64,000 nt of DNA, taken from contig NZ_CALNVW010000039.1 of assembly GCF_940670765.1 (NCBI RefSeq), forward strand, positions 1 to 64,000, given 5' to 3'. Below, in pieces: positions 52,121 through 60,738 of this stretch (the stretch's first letter is position 1; each line of letters opens with the position of its first letter). The notes under the pieces were generated by a model. That model had not been told where the DNA came from. It worked only from the letters and a program-made list of their open reading frames with translations, and made no database searches. Both the position numbers and the translations under genes were made by a program. The DNA is from Streptomyces sp. A 4/2 (GTDB lineage: Bacteria > Actinomycetota > Actinomycetes > Streptomycetales > Streptomycetaceae).

Positions 52121-52271
52121 CGAGACATGTGGAACAAAACATGCGCAAACAACGCCCACGTCGAGGACGAGCCGAGCGTTGTGGCACCGGCCCCCTCCGG
52201 CGAAGATCTGGACACGCCCGTTCCCCGTTCCGGTCCGACTGTGTGGCTGCCGCCGCGCCCGCTCAATGCCC

Positions 52272-53474
52272 TCACGCCGTACCGGGCAGCGCGCGGGTGC
52301 GGCCGATGGCGCCGAGCCAGGCGGCCGAGGGCTTGGGGGTGCGGACGAAGGTCTCGCGGTCGACGGCTATCAGGCCGAAGGTCGGCGCGTAGCGGCCCCA
52401 TTCGTAGTTGTCCAGGGCGCTCCAGTGGAAGTAGCCGCGGACGTCGATGCCGTCCCGCATCGCGGCGGCCAGGGAGTCCAGAGCGCCGGTGGTGTAATTG
52501 ATCCGGCGGGCGTCGTCGGCGGTCGCGATGCCGTTCTCGGTGACGATCAGCGGCGTACCGGTGGCGACGGAAGCGCTGTGCCGCAGGGCATGGCCGAGCG
52601 CCTGCGGATAGTACTCCCAGCCCATGAGGGTGCGTTCCGCGCCCTCGGGTACGGGCAGCCGACCGTTCGGGCCGATGAGTGTGCGCGTGTACGCCTGCAC
52701 TCCGAGCCAGTCGTCACCGCGGGCCGCTTCGAGGAAGACGTCCACACGCGGGTGGCGGAATGCCGCGGCGACATCCTCGGCTCCGGGCAGGGGCTGACAC
52801 ACCAGGTTGGCGACGGACCAGCCGGTACTCACCGGTGGTGCCAGGGACTTGACCGTTTCGACGGCGCGGGCGTGCGCCCGTATCAGGGCTTCGGTGGTGG
52901 CCTCGTCGGGGGCCGGCGGGTCCTCGGCGAAGTTGACCGCCTGCCCTGAGGCGAGGGCGGCCTGGGCGGCTGCCATGACGGCGAGGATGTTGGGCTCGTT
53001 GATGGTGCACACGTGTGCCACGTCCGTGGCGTAAATGGGTGCGGCTGCGGTGAGGTAGCGGGCGAAGAGTTCGTCCGATCCGGCGGCGGCCCAGCCGCCG
53101 CGCTGGGCGAACCAGCGGGGTGCGGTGAAGTGGTGCAGGGTCACCATGGGACGCAAGCCCCGTGCGCGGGCGCCCTCGACCATGCGCCGGTAGTGGGCGA
53201 TGGCGGCGTGCGAGAACTCGCCCGGGGCCGGTTCGATGCGGGCCCATTCGATGCTGAACCGGTAGTCGGTGAAGCCGAGTTCGGCCAGCAGGTCCATGTC
53301 CTCGCGCCAGCGGTGGTAGCTGTCGCAGGCGTCACCGCTGGGTTCTTTGACGTAGGGGATTCCGCTGTGCTCGAACTCCCACCAGTCGCTGTTGGTATTG
53401 CCGCCCTCGATCTGGTGGGCGGCGGTGGAGGCGCCCCACAGGAATCCCTCGGGCAGACGTCGCGCTTCTGTCAT
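52272..53474 (-). CDS. GH1 beta-glycosidase
   Basis: A protein of 400 residues, a little short for GH1. The N-terminal signature is LPEGFLWGASTAAHQIEGGN. The acid/base Glu is in CTINEPNILAVMAA (residue about 156), and the nucleophile Glu in LIVTENGIATADDARR (about 313). Substrate-site blocks GYFHWSALDNYEWGRY and FGLIAVDRETF follow. No signal peptide. It cleaves beta-glucosides, galactosides or similar in the cytoplasm. ATG 53474 lies 71 bases after the MFS gene; the two probably form an operon in which the MFS imports the disaccharide. Confidence 0.92.
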   Translation of the reverse strand: MTEARRLPEGFLWGASTAAHQIEGGNTNSDWWEFEHSGIPYVKEPSGDACDSYHRWREDMDLLAELGFTDYRFSIEWARIEPAPGEFSHAAIAHYRRMVEGARARGLRPMVTLHHFTAPRWFAQRGGWAAAGSDELFARYLTAAAPIYATDVAHVCTINEPNILAVMAAAQAALASGQAVNFAEDPPAPDEATTEALIRAHARAVETVKSLAPPVSTGWSVANLVCQPLPGAEDVAAAFRHPRVDVFLEAARGDDWLGVQAYTRTLIGPNGRLPVPEGAERTLMGWEYYPQALGHALRHSASVATGTPLIVTENGIATADDARRINYTTGALDSLAAAMRDGIDVRGYFHWSALDNYEWGRYAPTFGLIAVDRETFVRTPKPSAAWLGAIGRTRALPGTA

Positions 53475-53545
53475 GAGCTGGTTCTCTCTTCTGTGTGGCC
53501 GTGTGTGGGAACGATCGCCGCGGGGCAGTGGCCCCCCGGCACGCG

Positions 53546-54889
53546 TCAGGCAGTGGGGTCGAGGGCTTGTTCGCGGCGCGCGTGCAGTTCCCGCTGGATG
53601 CGGGCCACGTCGTCGGCGTACGAGCGGTGAAGGAGCGTCAGGAACGCGCCGTTGATCAGCATCAGGACGACGAGGACCCACAGGAAGACCGTGCGCAGTC
53701 CGACGGCGTCGCCGAGGAAGCCGGCGCCGAGGCTGTAGGCGGCCCAGGCGATCGCCTCGACGATGGAGATGTAGAGGGCGAACGCGGCGCCGCGCAGTTC
53801 GGGTGGAGTGATGGCCATGATCATGGGGCGGTTGACACTCGGGTTGATGCCCTGGGTCGCGCCCATGAGTGCGAAGAAGACGCAGAACAGGGCAATGCTG
53901 TCGTAGTCGAACTGGGTGCCGAAGTAGGCGACGAGGGCGAAGACGAACTGGGCCGCCTGGAGAACCGCGACCAGTCCGTGGCGCGGGCTGCGCCGGGTAG
54001 CCCGGTCGGCGGCGACGCCGCCGAGGAGCGTTCCGAGGAAGTAGCCGACGCCGAAGGGCAGCAGCACGATGGATGCCTTCTGGGTGCTGAAGCCGTAGAC
54101 GTCGACGAGGAAGACCACGCCGAAGGTGCCCACCAGGAGGTGTCCGGACAGGAGGCGCGAGACGAGGAGGATCACCAGGCTGCGGATCTCGAGGAGCGAG
54201 AGCGCCCGGGTCCAGGTGAGTTTCGCGTGGCAGTCGCGGGTGGTGTGGTCGAGGTCGGCGAGCTGCTCCTCGGCCGCGCCGCGTCCCGGGTCGTGGAACC
54301 CCAGCCAGAGGGCGAGGCCCAGCAGGATGTTGAAAATGCCGATGCCCCACAGGCCCCAGCGCCAGCCGTCGTCGGCGTCGGCCAACTGACCCTTGAGCGG
54401 GCCGATCACGGCAGTGACCAGGGAGACCGCGCCGTAGACCACGCCGACCGCGCGGCCCCGGGACGAGCCGCCGAAGAGGTCGCCGATCAGCTCGGTGACG
54501 ATGGGGTTGGCGGCAGCATAGCCCGCCGCCAACACGGTGTAGAGAACGAGGAGTTGGGTGAAGTTCTGCGAGAAGCCCGCGGCCACGCCCCAGACGCCCC
54601 AGAGTCCGGTGGCCACCACGAGGACGCTCTTGCGTGACCAGCGCTGCGCCGCCCACACCCAGAAGGGGCCGGTGAAGGCACCCACGATCTTGGCTGCGGC
54701 GGTCAGTATCCCCAGCGCGCCCAGCGAAACCCCGAGGGACTGCCGGATCAGCGGGAAGAGGCTGCTGACCAGGCTCGCCTCCGTGCTGTCGACCAGCATC
54801 GTGCCGCCGAGCAGGGACAGCTGTCGCCAACGCCCCTCGACCCGGGCCTCGGCTTTGGGCGTGACGGTGCTCTGGCTAAGCTCAGGCAT
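53546..54889 (-). CDS. MFS transporter
   Basis: A protein of 447 residues with 12 hydrophobic segments in two halves, a central loop near residue 215-245 (HDPGRGAAEEQLADLDHTTR) and the inter-TM2/3 basic loop (QRWSRKS). The start at 54889 has AGAAGG just upstream and follows AT-rich sequence. Paired with GH1, it is probably a sugar or glycoside importer. The family cannot be fixed by eye. Confidence 0.85.
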   Translation of the reverse strand: MPELSQSTVTPKAEARVEGRWRQLSLLGGTMLVDSTEASLVSSLFPLIRQSLGVSLGALGILTAAAKIVGAFTGPFWVWAAQRWSRKSVLVVATGLWGVWGVAAGFSQNFTQLLVLYTVLAAGYAAANPIVTELIGDLFGGSSRGRAVGVVYGAVSLVTAVIGPLKGQLADADDGWRWGLWGIGIFNILLGLALWLGFHDPGRGAAEEQLADLDHTTRDCHAKLTWTRALSLLEIRSLVILLVSRLLSGHLLVGTFGVVFLVDVYGFSTQKASIVLLPFGVGYFLGTLLGGVAADRATRRSPRHGLVAVLQAAQFVFALVAYFGTQFDYDSIALFCVFFALMGATQGINPSVNRPMIMAITPPELRGAAFALYISIVEAIAWAAYSLGAGFLGDAVGLRTVFLWVLVVLMLINGAFLTLLHRSYADDVARIQRELHARREQALDPTA

Positions 54890-54951
54890 CGCGCCTTCTC
54901 TTTTCTCTGCGTTCTTCTTGGCGGGAGATCGGCGGGAGGGAGAGGGCAATC

Positions 54952-54983
54952 GCCGGTGACGGGGAGGCAACCCCGTCACCGGC
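54952..54983. terminator. Perfect 13-bp stem terminator after the sulfatase
   Basis: GCCGGTGACGGGG pairs with CCCCGTCACCGGC around 6 bases, between the sulfatase stop (55003) and the MFS start (54889). It ends the PadR-sulfatase transcript. Confidence 0.65.
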
Positions 54984-55002
54984 TCAAGTAGCCGCAAGAG
55001 CC

Positions 55003-56769
55003 TCAGAGTTGAGCGAGTTCCTCGGCCACCAGGCGCAGGTTCGACGGCGGGAACAGCGCGCCCGCCATCGCGGCGACATCGATGAGCGGGGTCGCCCCGA
55101 TCATCTGCAGGAGCTCGGAGTCGGCGACGCCTGGTAGGTGCCTGCGCAGCACTTCGACGGCGACCGGGTCGGAGATCAGCGCTACGAGGGGCGTACGCAG
55201 CGAGAGACGGCCCTCGGGGAAGTCCTCGGCACGGGGCAGCGGTTGGGCGGCCCGCTCGGCCTGCTCGCACTGGGCCCGTACCAGGAGGTGCTTCTCGGTG
55301 ACCGGGCCGTGGGCCGGCAGACCGAGGCGTTCGTACTGGCTGGGTGGGGCGTCATTGGTGCGCATCAGCTCCACCAGCAAGGTGGCCATGCGCAGTTCGG
55401 CGGCGTCGTCGACCAGCGGGGTGTGCTGCTCGGGGTCGGTCTCCAGGTCGAAGAGGAGCGTGCCGTGGTGGTACGGGTTGACGAGGGTGCGGCCCGGGAC
55501 GCGCAGAGTGCACACGTTCTTGGTGAAGTCGAACGGCTCGGCCAGCTCCAGGTCCACGAGTTCGGCGGGCGAGAAGCGGCCCCGCATATGGGTCGGCATC
55601 AACGTGTGTTCGTACAGGGGCGCGTTGTCGGATGAGGCGGGCGCCCGCATGTAGACGTAGCGGCCGTCTGTGACGTTGACGTGTCCGCCGTGGATACCGA
55701 ACAGGCCCGCCTCGCGCACCGGGGTGTCCTCGGCGACCGGGAGTGGTGCGCCCTGCATGTCGCCGGGGCGGTCGACGCCGAAGAACTCGAGGAAGGTCGG
55801 CGCCACGTCCACGGTCTGCACGAGCGCCGAACGCCGTTCGCCCGCGACGCGGTTGCGCGGGTCCCAGGCGAACAGCGGCAGATGGACCAATTCGTTGAAC
55901 CAGGGCTGGACGCTCTTGCCCCACCAGCCCTTCTCGCCGAGCAGCAGCCCGTGGTCGGTGTTGACGATGAGCAGGGTGTCGTCCCACAGCTCCAGCTCGT
56001 CCATGGTGTCCAGGACCCGGCCGAGCGAGTGGTCGCACATCGACAGGAGCGCACCGTACTCGAAGCGGGCGTGCTCCACCTGGCCGTCGGTCTCGACGAC
56101 GCGCTTGTAGTCGGGCCAGTCGAAGTGCGGTCCTTCGTAATCGTGCGGGTAGAGGTCCTTGTACTGCTGGTGGCTGAAGAACGGCTCGTGCGGGTCGAAG
56201 GTCTCGATCTGCACGAACCACCGGTCGGCGTCCTGGTTCGTGCGGACGAAGTCGAGGCCCGCGTCGAAGGTGAGGGTCTGGGGGTGCCGGTCCTCGGTCG
56301 CCATGTGGGGGCGGTTCACCCAGTCCTGGCGGTAGGCGGCACCGAAGCGCACCCGCTTCAGGTCGTCGGGTATCTCGGGGTCGGCGACCTGTCCCTTCCA
56401 CGGGTCGCCCTCCTGCCCGCGGAAGAACTCCCAGGTGTTGTAGCGGCCGTGGTAGGTGGCGCCGCCGTCCTCCCAGTAGTGCGGGTGGTCGCTGACGAGG
56501 TGGGTGTAGACGCCGTTCTGCTTGAGGAGTTCAGGCATCGAGTCGTCGAAGGGTTCGAGCGGTCCCCAGCTGCGGTGCAGGAAGTTGTGCCGCCCGGTGT
56601 GGAGTTCGCGGCGGGCCGGCATGCAGGGCATCGATCCCGCGTACGCGTTGTCGAAGGTGACGGCCTTCTCGGCGAGCCGCGCGAAGTTCGGAGCGTGGGT
56701 CCAGTCCCCTCCGTACGGTGGCAGCATGTGCCGGTTGAGGCTGTCGAACATCACCATGATCGCCCTCAT
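55003..56769 (-). CDS. Type I sulfatase with Cys-type CxPxR motif
   Basis: A protein of 588 residues. The N-terminus RAIMVMFDSLNRHMLPPYGG gives the metal Asp. The formylglycine motif is SMPCMPARRELHTGR with Cys49, which must be oxidised by a formylglycine-generating enzyme, encoded at 57425. Further metal blocks are NTDHGLLLGEKGWWGK and TFDPHEPFF. No signal peptide is visible, so it may act in the cytoplasm on imported sulfated sugars. Its ATG overlaps the PadR stop by 4 bases. The C-terminal 150 residues (ALISDPVAVEVLRRHLPGVA) form an extra helical extension not usual in small sulfatases. Confidence 0.92.
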   Translation of the reverse strand: MRAIMVMFDSLNRHMLPPYGGDWTHAPNFARLAEKAVTFDNAYAGSMPCMPARRELHTGRHNFLHRSWGPLEPFDDSMPELLKQNGVYTHLVSDHPHYWEDGGATYHGRYNTWEFFRGQEGDPWKGQVADPEIPDDLKRVRFGAAYRQDWVNRPHMATEDRHPQTLTFDAGLDFVRTNQDADRWFVQIETFDPHEPFFSHQQYKDLYPHDYEGPHFDWPDYKRVVETDGQVEHARFEYGALLSMCDHSLGRVLDTMDELELWDDTLLIVNTDHGLLLGEKGWWGKSVQPWFNELVHLPLFAWDPRNRVAGERRSALVQTVDVAPTFLEFFGVDRPGDMQGAPLPVAEDTPVREAGLFGIHGGHVNVTDGRYVYMRAPASSDNAPLYEHTLMPTHMRGRFSPAELVDLELAEPFDFTKNVCTLRVPGRTLVNPYHHGTLLFDLETDPEQHTPLVDDAAELRMATLLVELMRTNDAPPSQYERLGLPAHGPVTEKHLLVRAQCEQAERAAQPLPRAEDFPEGRLSLRTPLVALISDPVAVEVLRRHLPGVADSELLQMIGATPLIDVAAMAGALFPPSNLRLVAEELAQL

Positions 56770-57335
56770 TGGACGGGTTTCCCTTCTGTCAGGCTGCGCA
56801 GGGTGTGCTCCAGCCAGGCGACCCAGCGGTCCATGGCGGCCGCGCCGAGCATGTGAAGAGCGTCGTGGACCTGCCGGTCGAGGTCCTGGTCGAGGCCGGG
56901 TGCGGGGTCCTCGTAGAGGAGAGTGCGGTCGCGGTCCCGGTTCTTGGCGATCTGCGCGCGGCGGTGGTCGAGTTCGGTCCCGACAAGCTGGATCGCGGCG
57001 TCCTTGTCGAGCGGCGCCGCGACGCTGAACCGCGCGAGGAAGTCGATCTCCTGGAAGCGGCTGGGCGGCTCGTAGGGCGAGCGCACCCAGTCCAGGAGGA
57101 CCTCGCGCCCGCGCTCCGTGAGTCGGTACACCTTGGCGTCCGGGCGGCCTTCGCGCGCGTCGACCTCGTGCCGCACCCAGCCGTCCACCTCCATCTGCCC
57201 GAGCTTGCGATAGATCTGGCTGTGGTGCGCCCGCGCCCACAGGAACTGCCCTTCGATCTCGAGCCACTTGCGCAGGTCGTACCCGCTGTAGGGACGACGG
57301 GCCAGCAGGCCCAGCAGGACGTACTCGAACTTCAC
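56766..57335 (-). CDS. PadR-family regulator
   Basis: A 189-residue protein from GTG 57335 with GGGAGT upstream; longer frames to 57413 cross the operator. The winged HTH is VLLGLLARRPYSGYDLRKWL, SQIYRKLGQMEVDGWVRHEV, then KVYRLTERGREVLLDW. The C-terminal Vir-like dimerisation helices follow (HRRAQIAKNRDRDRTLL). Translationally coupled to the sulfatase downstream and divergent from FGE, it probably represses both through the palindrome at 57394-57405. Confidence 0.92.
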   Translation of the reverse strand: MKFEYVLLGLLARRPYSGYDLRKWLEIEGQFLWARAHHSQIYRKLGQMEVDGWVRHEVDAREGRPDAKVYRLTERGREVLLDWVRSPYEPPSRFQEIDFLARFSVAAPLDKDAAIQLVGTELDHRRAQIAKNRDRDRTLLYEDPAPGLDQDLDRQVHDALHMLGAAAMDRWVAWLEHTLRSLTEGKPVQ

Positions 57336-57393
57336 GGACGTGGACTCCCTGAGTACGGAGGCTGTGTGCGACGCCTCATTTCTATGTGCAGTT

Positions 57394-57405
57394 TCACCTA
57401 GGTGA
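57394..57405. promoter_or_regulatory. PadR operator palindrome within the FGE promoter
   Basis: TCACCTAGGTGA is a perfect 12-base palindrome. It lies directly upstream of TATACT (57413-57418), a near-consensus -10 seven bases before the FGE ATG, so the FGE message is probably leaderless and the operator fills the space between -35 and -10. It is also 59 bases in front of the PadR GTG, allowing autoregulation. Confidence 0.65.
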
Positions 57406-57424
57406 GAATTCATATACTCACGTC

Positions 57425-58351
57425 ATGGAGACGTCAATGGGATGTTGCGTACCGGAAACCCGGATCTGCTCGACAGGATCGCTGCCCACGCCGGCCCGCG
57501 TGCCGATCGCACACGACCAAGTCACCCTCCCCGGGGACGAGTTCCTCATGGGGGACGCCTTCGACGAGGGCTATCCGGCGGACGGTGAACAGCCCGTGCA
57601 CGCGGTGCGCGTCGCCCCGTTCGCCATCGACGTCACGGCGGTCACCGTGGCGATGTTCGAGACGTTCGTCGCCGACTCCGCGTACGTGACCGTCGCCGAG
57701 CGGGAGGGCAGCTCCGCCGTGTTCCACCTGGCGGCCGCCGCCGAGCGGGCGAACGTCCTCGGGGCCGACCCGGCCGCCCCCTGGTGGTTGGACGTACGGG
57801 GAGCCGACTGGCGCCACCCTCACGGCCCGCTGTCCGCCGCTGAGCCGGACCACCCCGTGGTGCACGTGGCGTGGGACGACGCCATGGCGTACTGCGCGTG
57901 GGCGGGCCACCGCCTGCCGACCGAGGCCGAGTGGGAGTACGCGGCCCGCGGCGGACTCGAAGGCCGGCGCTTCGCATGGGGAGACGAACTCACCCCTGAC
58001 GGACGGTGGTTGTGCAACATCTGGCAAGGCCGCTTCCCGTATGCCAACACCGGTACGGACGGTTGGCTGGCGACCGCCCCGGTGCGCTCGTACCCGCCCA
58101 ACGGCCTCGGCCTGTACGAGGTCGCCGGGAACGTGTGGGAATGGTGCGCGGACTGGTTCGCCGCGGACTATTACGCGCGCTCGCCCTCGACCGACCCCAA
58201 GGGACCGGAGAGGGGCGAGCGCCGTGTCATACGTGGCGGCTCCTACCTGTGCCACCACACCTACTGCCACCGCTACCGCGTGGCCGCCCGCTCGGCCAAC
58301 ACGCCCGCCTCCAGCAGCGGCAACTGCGGGTTCCGGACGGTCGCCGGCTGA
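57425..58351 (+). CDS. Formylglycine-generating enzyme (sulfatase-modifying)
   Basis: A protein of 308 residues. FGE fold blocks: DQVTLPGDEFLMGDAF, PFAIDVTAVTVAMFETFV, HPVVHVAWDDAMAYCAWAGH, RLPTEAEWEYAARGG, GLYEVAGNVWEWCADWF, and the copper-site cysteines in GGSYLCHHTYCHRYR (Cys276 and Cys281), which are required for oxidase activity. It converts Cys49 of the adjacent sulfatase to formylglycine. Divergent from PadR-sulfatase and sharing its operator, it is a dedicated maturase. Converges on the GH3 gene, with 15 bases between stops. Confidence 0.95.
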   Translation: METSMGCCVPETRICSTGSLPTPARVPIAHDQVTLPGDEFLMGDAFDEGYPADGEQPVHAVRVAPFAIDVTAVTVAMFETFVADSAYVTVAEREGSSAVFHLAAAAERANVLGADPAAPWWLDVRGADWRHPHGPLSAAEPDHPVVHVAWDDAMAYCAWAGHRLPTEAEWEYAARGGLEGRRFAWGDELTPDGRWLCNIWQGRFPYANTGTDGWLATAPVRSYPPNGLGLYEVAGNVWEWCADWFAADYYARSPSTDPKGPERGERRVIRGGSYLCHHTYCHRYRVAARSANTPASSSGNCGFRTVAG

Positions 58352-58366
58352 GAGGTGACGCCGGGG

Positions 58367-60673
58367 TCAGGAGGTCTCCTCCTTCCCGGTGCCTGCGGCC
58401 GACCGCACCGTCTCGACCAGTTCCCGTACGTCGCCGAAGCCAAGGGGAACCATCGGGAGCTGGGCGAGCTGGCTGAGGCGCATGGTGGGCAACATGCGGT
58501 GGCGGGAGCTTCCTTCCTCGGGGTACGCGTCGCCCATGGACTTCTGAACCCGGCTCAGCAGGGCCGCGACGGCCAGGCCGCCCACGGGGTGGGCGAGCCA
58601 TACCGAGACGGTCGAGTCGGCGTCCGGCTGGTCGGCGTAGGCGTCGCCGTCGACCGGGACCTTCGTGGTCAGCCGGATGTCGCGGCTGGAGGCCCCGACG
58701 TCGACACGGTGATCGGCGCCCTCGACGAGCCAGGTACCGGCCGCGGTGTCGAAGTAGGCGAGGTCCGCGCGGGCGATACGGATGGTGACGTCCCGGGTCT
58801 CGTCGGGCGTGAGCCACACGGTGGCGAAACCCTTCAACTCCCTTACGGGGCGCCGCGCCCGCTTCCCCGGCGCGCCCACGTACACCTGCACGACCTCGTG
58901 ACCGGCCCGCTCCCCGGTGTTGGTGACCGCCACGGTGACGTCGAGCCCCGCGTCGTCGGAGGCCACCCGCAGGTCCGCGTAGTCGAAGGTGGTGTAGGAG
59001 AGGCCGTGGCCGAAGGGGAAGGAGACTGCCATGTCGCGGGCGTCGTAGTGGCGGTAGCCGACGAACAGGCCCTCGCTGTACGTGACATGGCCGTTCTCGC
59101 CGGGCCAGGCCAGGTACGCCGGGGTGTCGGCGAGCCGCAGCGGGATCGTCTCCGCGAGGCGGCCCGACGGATTCGCCCGCCCGAACAGCAGGTCGGCGGT
59201 GGCCGATCCGCCCGCCTGGCCGAGCAGCCAGCCCTCCAGGACGGCCGGCACGTCGTCGGCCCACCCGGACAGGCGCACGACGCCGCCGTTGGCGAGGACC
59301 ACGACGGTGTTCGGGTTCGCCGCCCGTACCGCGTCGAGCAACGTGGTCTGTTCTACCGGCAGTTCGATGTGCACACGGTCGTAGCCCTCGGACTCGGAGC
59401 TCGGCGGCAGCCCGAGGAACAGCAGGGCCACGTCTGCCGACTCCGCCGCACGGACGGCCTCCTCGTGCAGTGCGGCCACATCGGCGTCCGGCGCGTCGAC
59501 AGGGAAGCCGGGAGCGAAGGTGACGTGCGCCGCGGGCGCGGCCTCGATGACCGAGCTGAGCGCGTCGTCGAGCCGGGTCGGGGTCACGCGTGAGCTGCCG
59601 TCGCCCTGATAGCGGGGCGTGCGCGCGAACTCACCGATGACCGCGATGCGTTGGGGAGCGGCGGGGTCCAGCGGGAGGAGCGCGCCCTCGTTCTTGAGCA
59701 GCACCGCCCCACGTGTGGCGACCTCGCGGGCCAGGTCGTGGTGGGCGGCCGGGTCGAAGGCGGCGTCCGGGCGCGCGTGCGCGGCTGCCTTGCGGGCCAG
59801 TGCCACGACCCGCGCGGCGCTGCGATCCAGTGCTTCCTGCGGGAGTTCACCCGATTCCACGGCCTCGACGGCCTGGGCAGGGCCCACGCCGAACGAGGAC
59901 GGCATCTCCAGGTCGAGCCCGGCGGCAAGCGCCCGCGCCCGGTCGACGACGGCGCCCCAGTCGGAGACGACCAGTCCGTCGTAGCCCCACTCGCCTCGCA
60001 GGACGTCCGTCAGAAGCCACGGATTCTGCGACGCGTGCACGCCGTTGACCCGGTTGTAGGAGCACATGACGGTCCAGGGCGCGGCCTCGGTCACCACTCG
60101 GCGGAACGCCGGGAGATAAATCTCACGCAGCGCGCGTATGTCGATGTCCGCACTGACCGACAAGCGATCCGTCTCCTGGTTGTTCGCGGCGAAGTGCTTG
60201 ACCGAGGCCCCGACGCCCTGCGCCTGCAGGCCCTTGACCCAGGCCGTACCCAACACCCCGCTGAGCAGCGGGTCTTCGGAGAAGTACTCGAAGTTGCGCC
60301 CGCACAGCGGGCTGCGCTTGATGTTGACGCCGGGGCCGAGCAGCACGTGCACGCCGTGCGCGAGACTCTCGCGGGCCAACGCGTCGCCGACCCGCCCCGC
60401 AAGGTCGCTGTCCCAGGTGCAGGCCAGGGTGACGGCCGGCGGGAAGCAGGTGGCCGGGTCGCTGTCGTCGATGCCCGGGAGGCCGGGGTACGGGTCGTTC
60501 TGCAGCCGCAGTCCGTGCGGGCCGTCCGAGAGGCGGAGCTCCGGGATGCCCGCGTCGGGGAGCGCGGTGGTGTGCCACCAGCCCGTACCCGTGGTCAGAG
60601 CGGCCTTCTCGGCGAGGGTCAGCCGGGTCACCGTCTCGCCGGGCGTCTCCGTCGGCTGATTCGGGGTGTTCAT
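58367..60673 (-). CDS. GH3 beta-glycosidase
   Basis: A protein of 768 residues, ATG 60673 directly after AAGGAGAAGGA. The N-terminal barrel has LRLSDGPHGLR, RSPLCGRNFEYFSEDP, KHFAANNQETDR and the nucleophile Asp in GLVVSDWGA (residue about 236). The (alpha/beta)6 domain is marked by AVLLKNEGALLPLD and QGDGSSRVTP. The fibronectin III-like domain and a C-terminal tail of about 110 residues follow (VSVWLAHPVGGLAVAALLSR). No signal peptide. It hydrolyses beta-glucosides or xylosides in the cytoplasm. Downstream of the MFS gene at 60739 (65-base gap). Confidence 0.93.
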   Translation of the reverse strand: MNTPNQPTETPGETVTRLTLAEKAALTTGTGWWHTTALPDAGIPELRLSDGPHGLRLQNDPYPGLPGIDDSDPATCFPPAVTLACTWDSDLAGRVGDALARESLAHGVHVLLGPGVNIKRSPLCGRNFEYFSEDPLLSGVLGTAWVKGLQAQGVGASVKHFAANNQETDRLSVSADIDIRALREIYLPAFRRVVTEAAPWTVMCSYNRVNGVHASQNPWLLTDVLRGEWGYDGLVVSDWGAVVDRARALAAGLDLEMPSSFGVGPAQAVEAVESGELPQEALDRSAARVVALARKAAAHARPDAAFDPAAHHDLAREVATRGAVLLKNEGALLPLDPAAPQRIAVIGEFARTPRYQGDGSSRVTPTRLDDALSSVIEAAPAAHVTFAPGFPVDAPDADVAALHEEAVRAAESADVALLFLGLPPSSESEGYDRVHIELPVEQTTLLDAVRAANPNTVVVLANGGVVRLSGWADDVPAVLEGWLLGQAGGSATADLLFGRANPSGRLAETIPLRLADTPAYLAWPGENGHVTYSEGLFVGYRHYDARDMAVSFPFGHGLSYTTFDYADLRVASDDAGLDVTVAVTNTGERAGHEVVQVYVGAPGKRARRPVRELKGFATVWLTPDETRDVTIRIARADLAYFDTAAGTWLVEGADHRVDVGASSRDIRLTTKVPVDGDAYADQPDADSTVSVWLAHPVGGLAVAALLSRVQKSMGDAYPEEGSSRHRMLPTMRLSQLAQLPMVPLGFGDVRELVETVRSAAGTGKEETS

Positions 60674-60738
60674 TCCTTCTCCTTGGAGCGTGGTGCGGAT
60701 TGATGCGCGGTGCGGAGGTTGCGGTGGTCTGCCAGGGG

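Noticed and set aside
52127..52501. Plus-strand frame starting MWNKTCANNAHVEDEPSVVA
   Set aside because: Most of it is antisense to the GH1 gene; no ribosome site and no known domain. The first 45 codons could be a scrap of a lost gene, but there is nothing to support a call.
55138..56856. Plus-strand frames opposite the sulfatase and PadR genes
   Set aside because: Antisense shadows without motifs; the minus-strand genes are clear.
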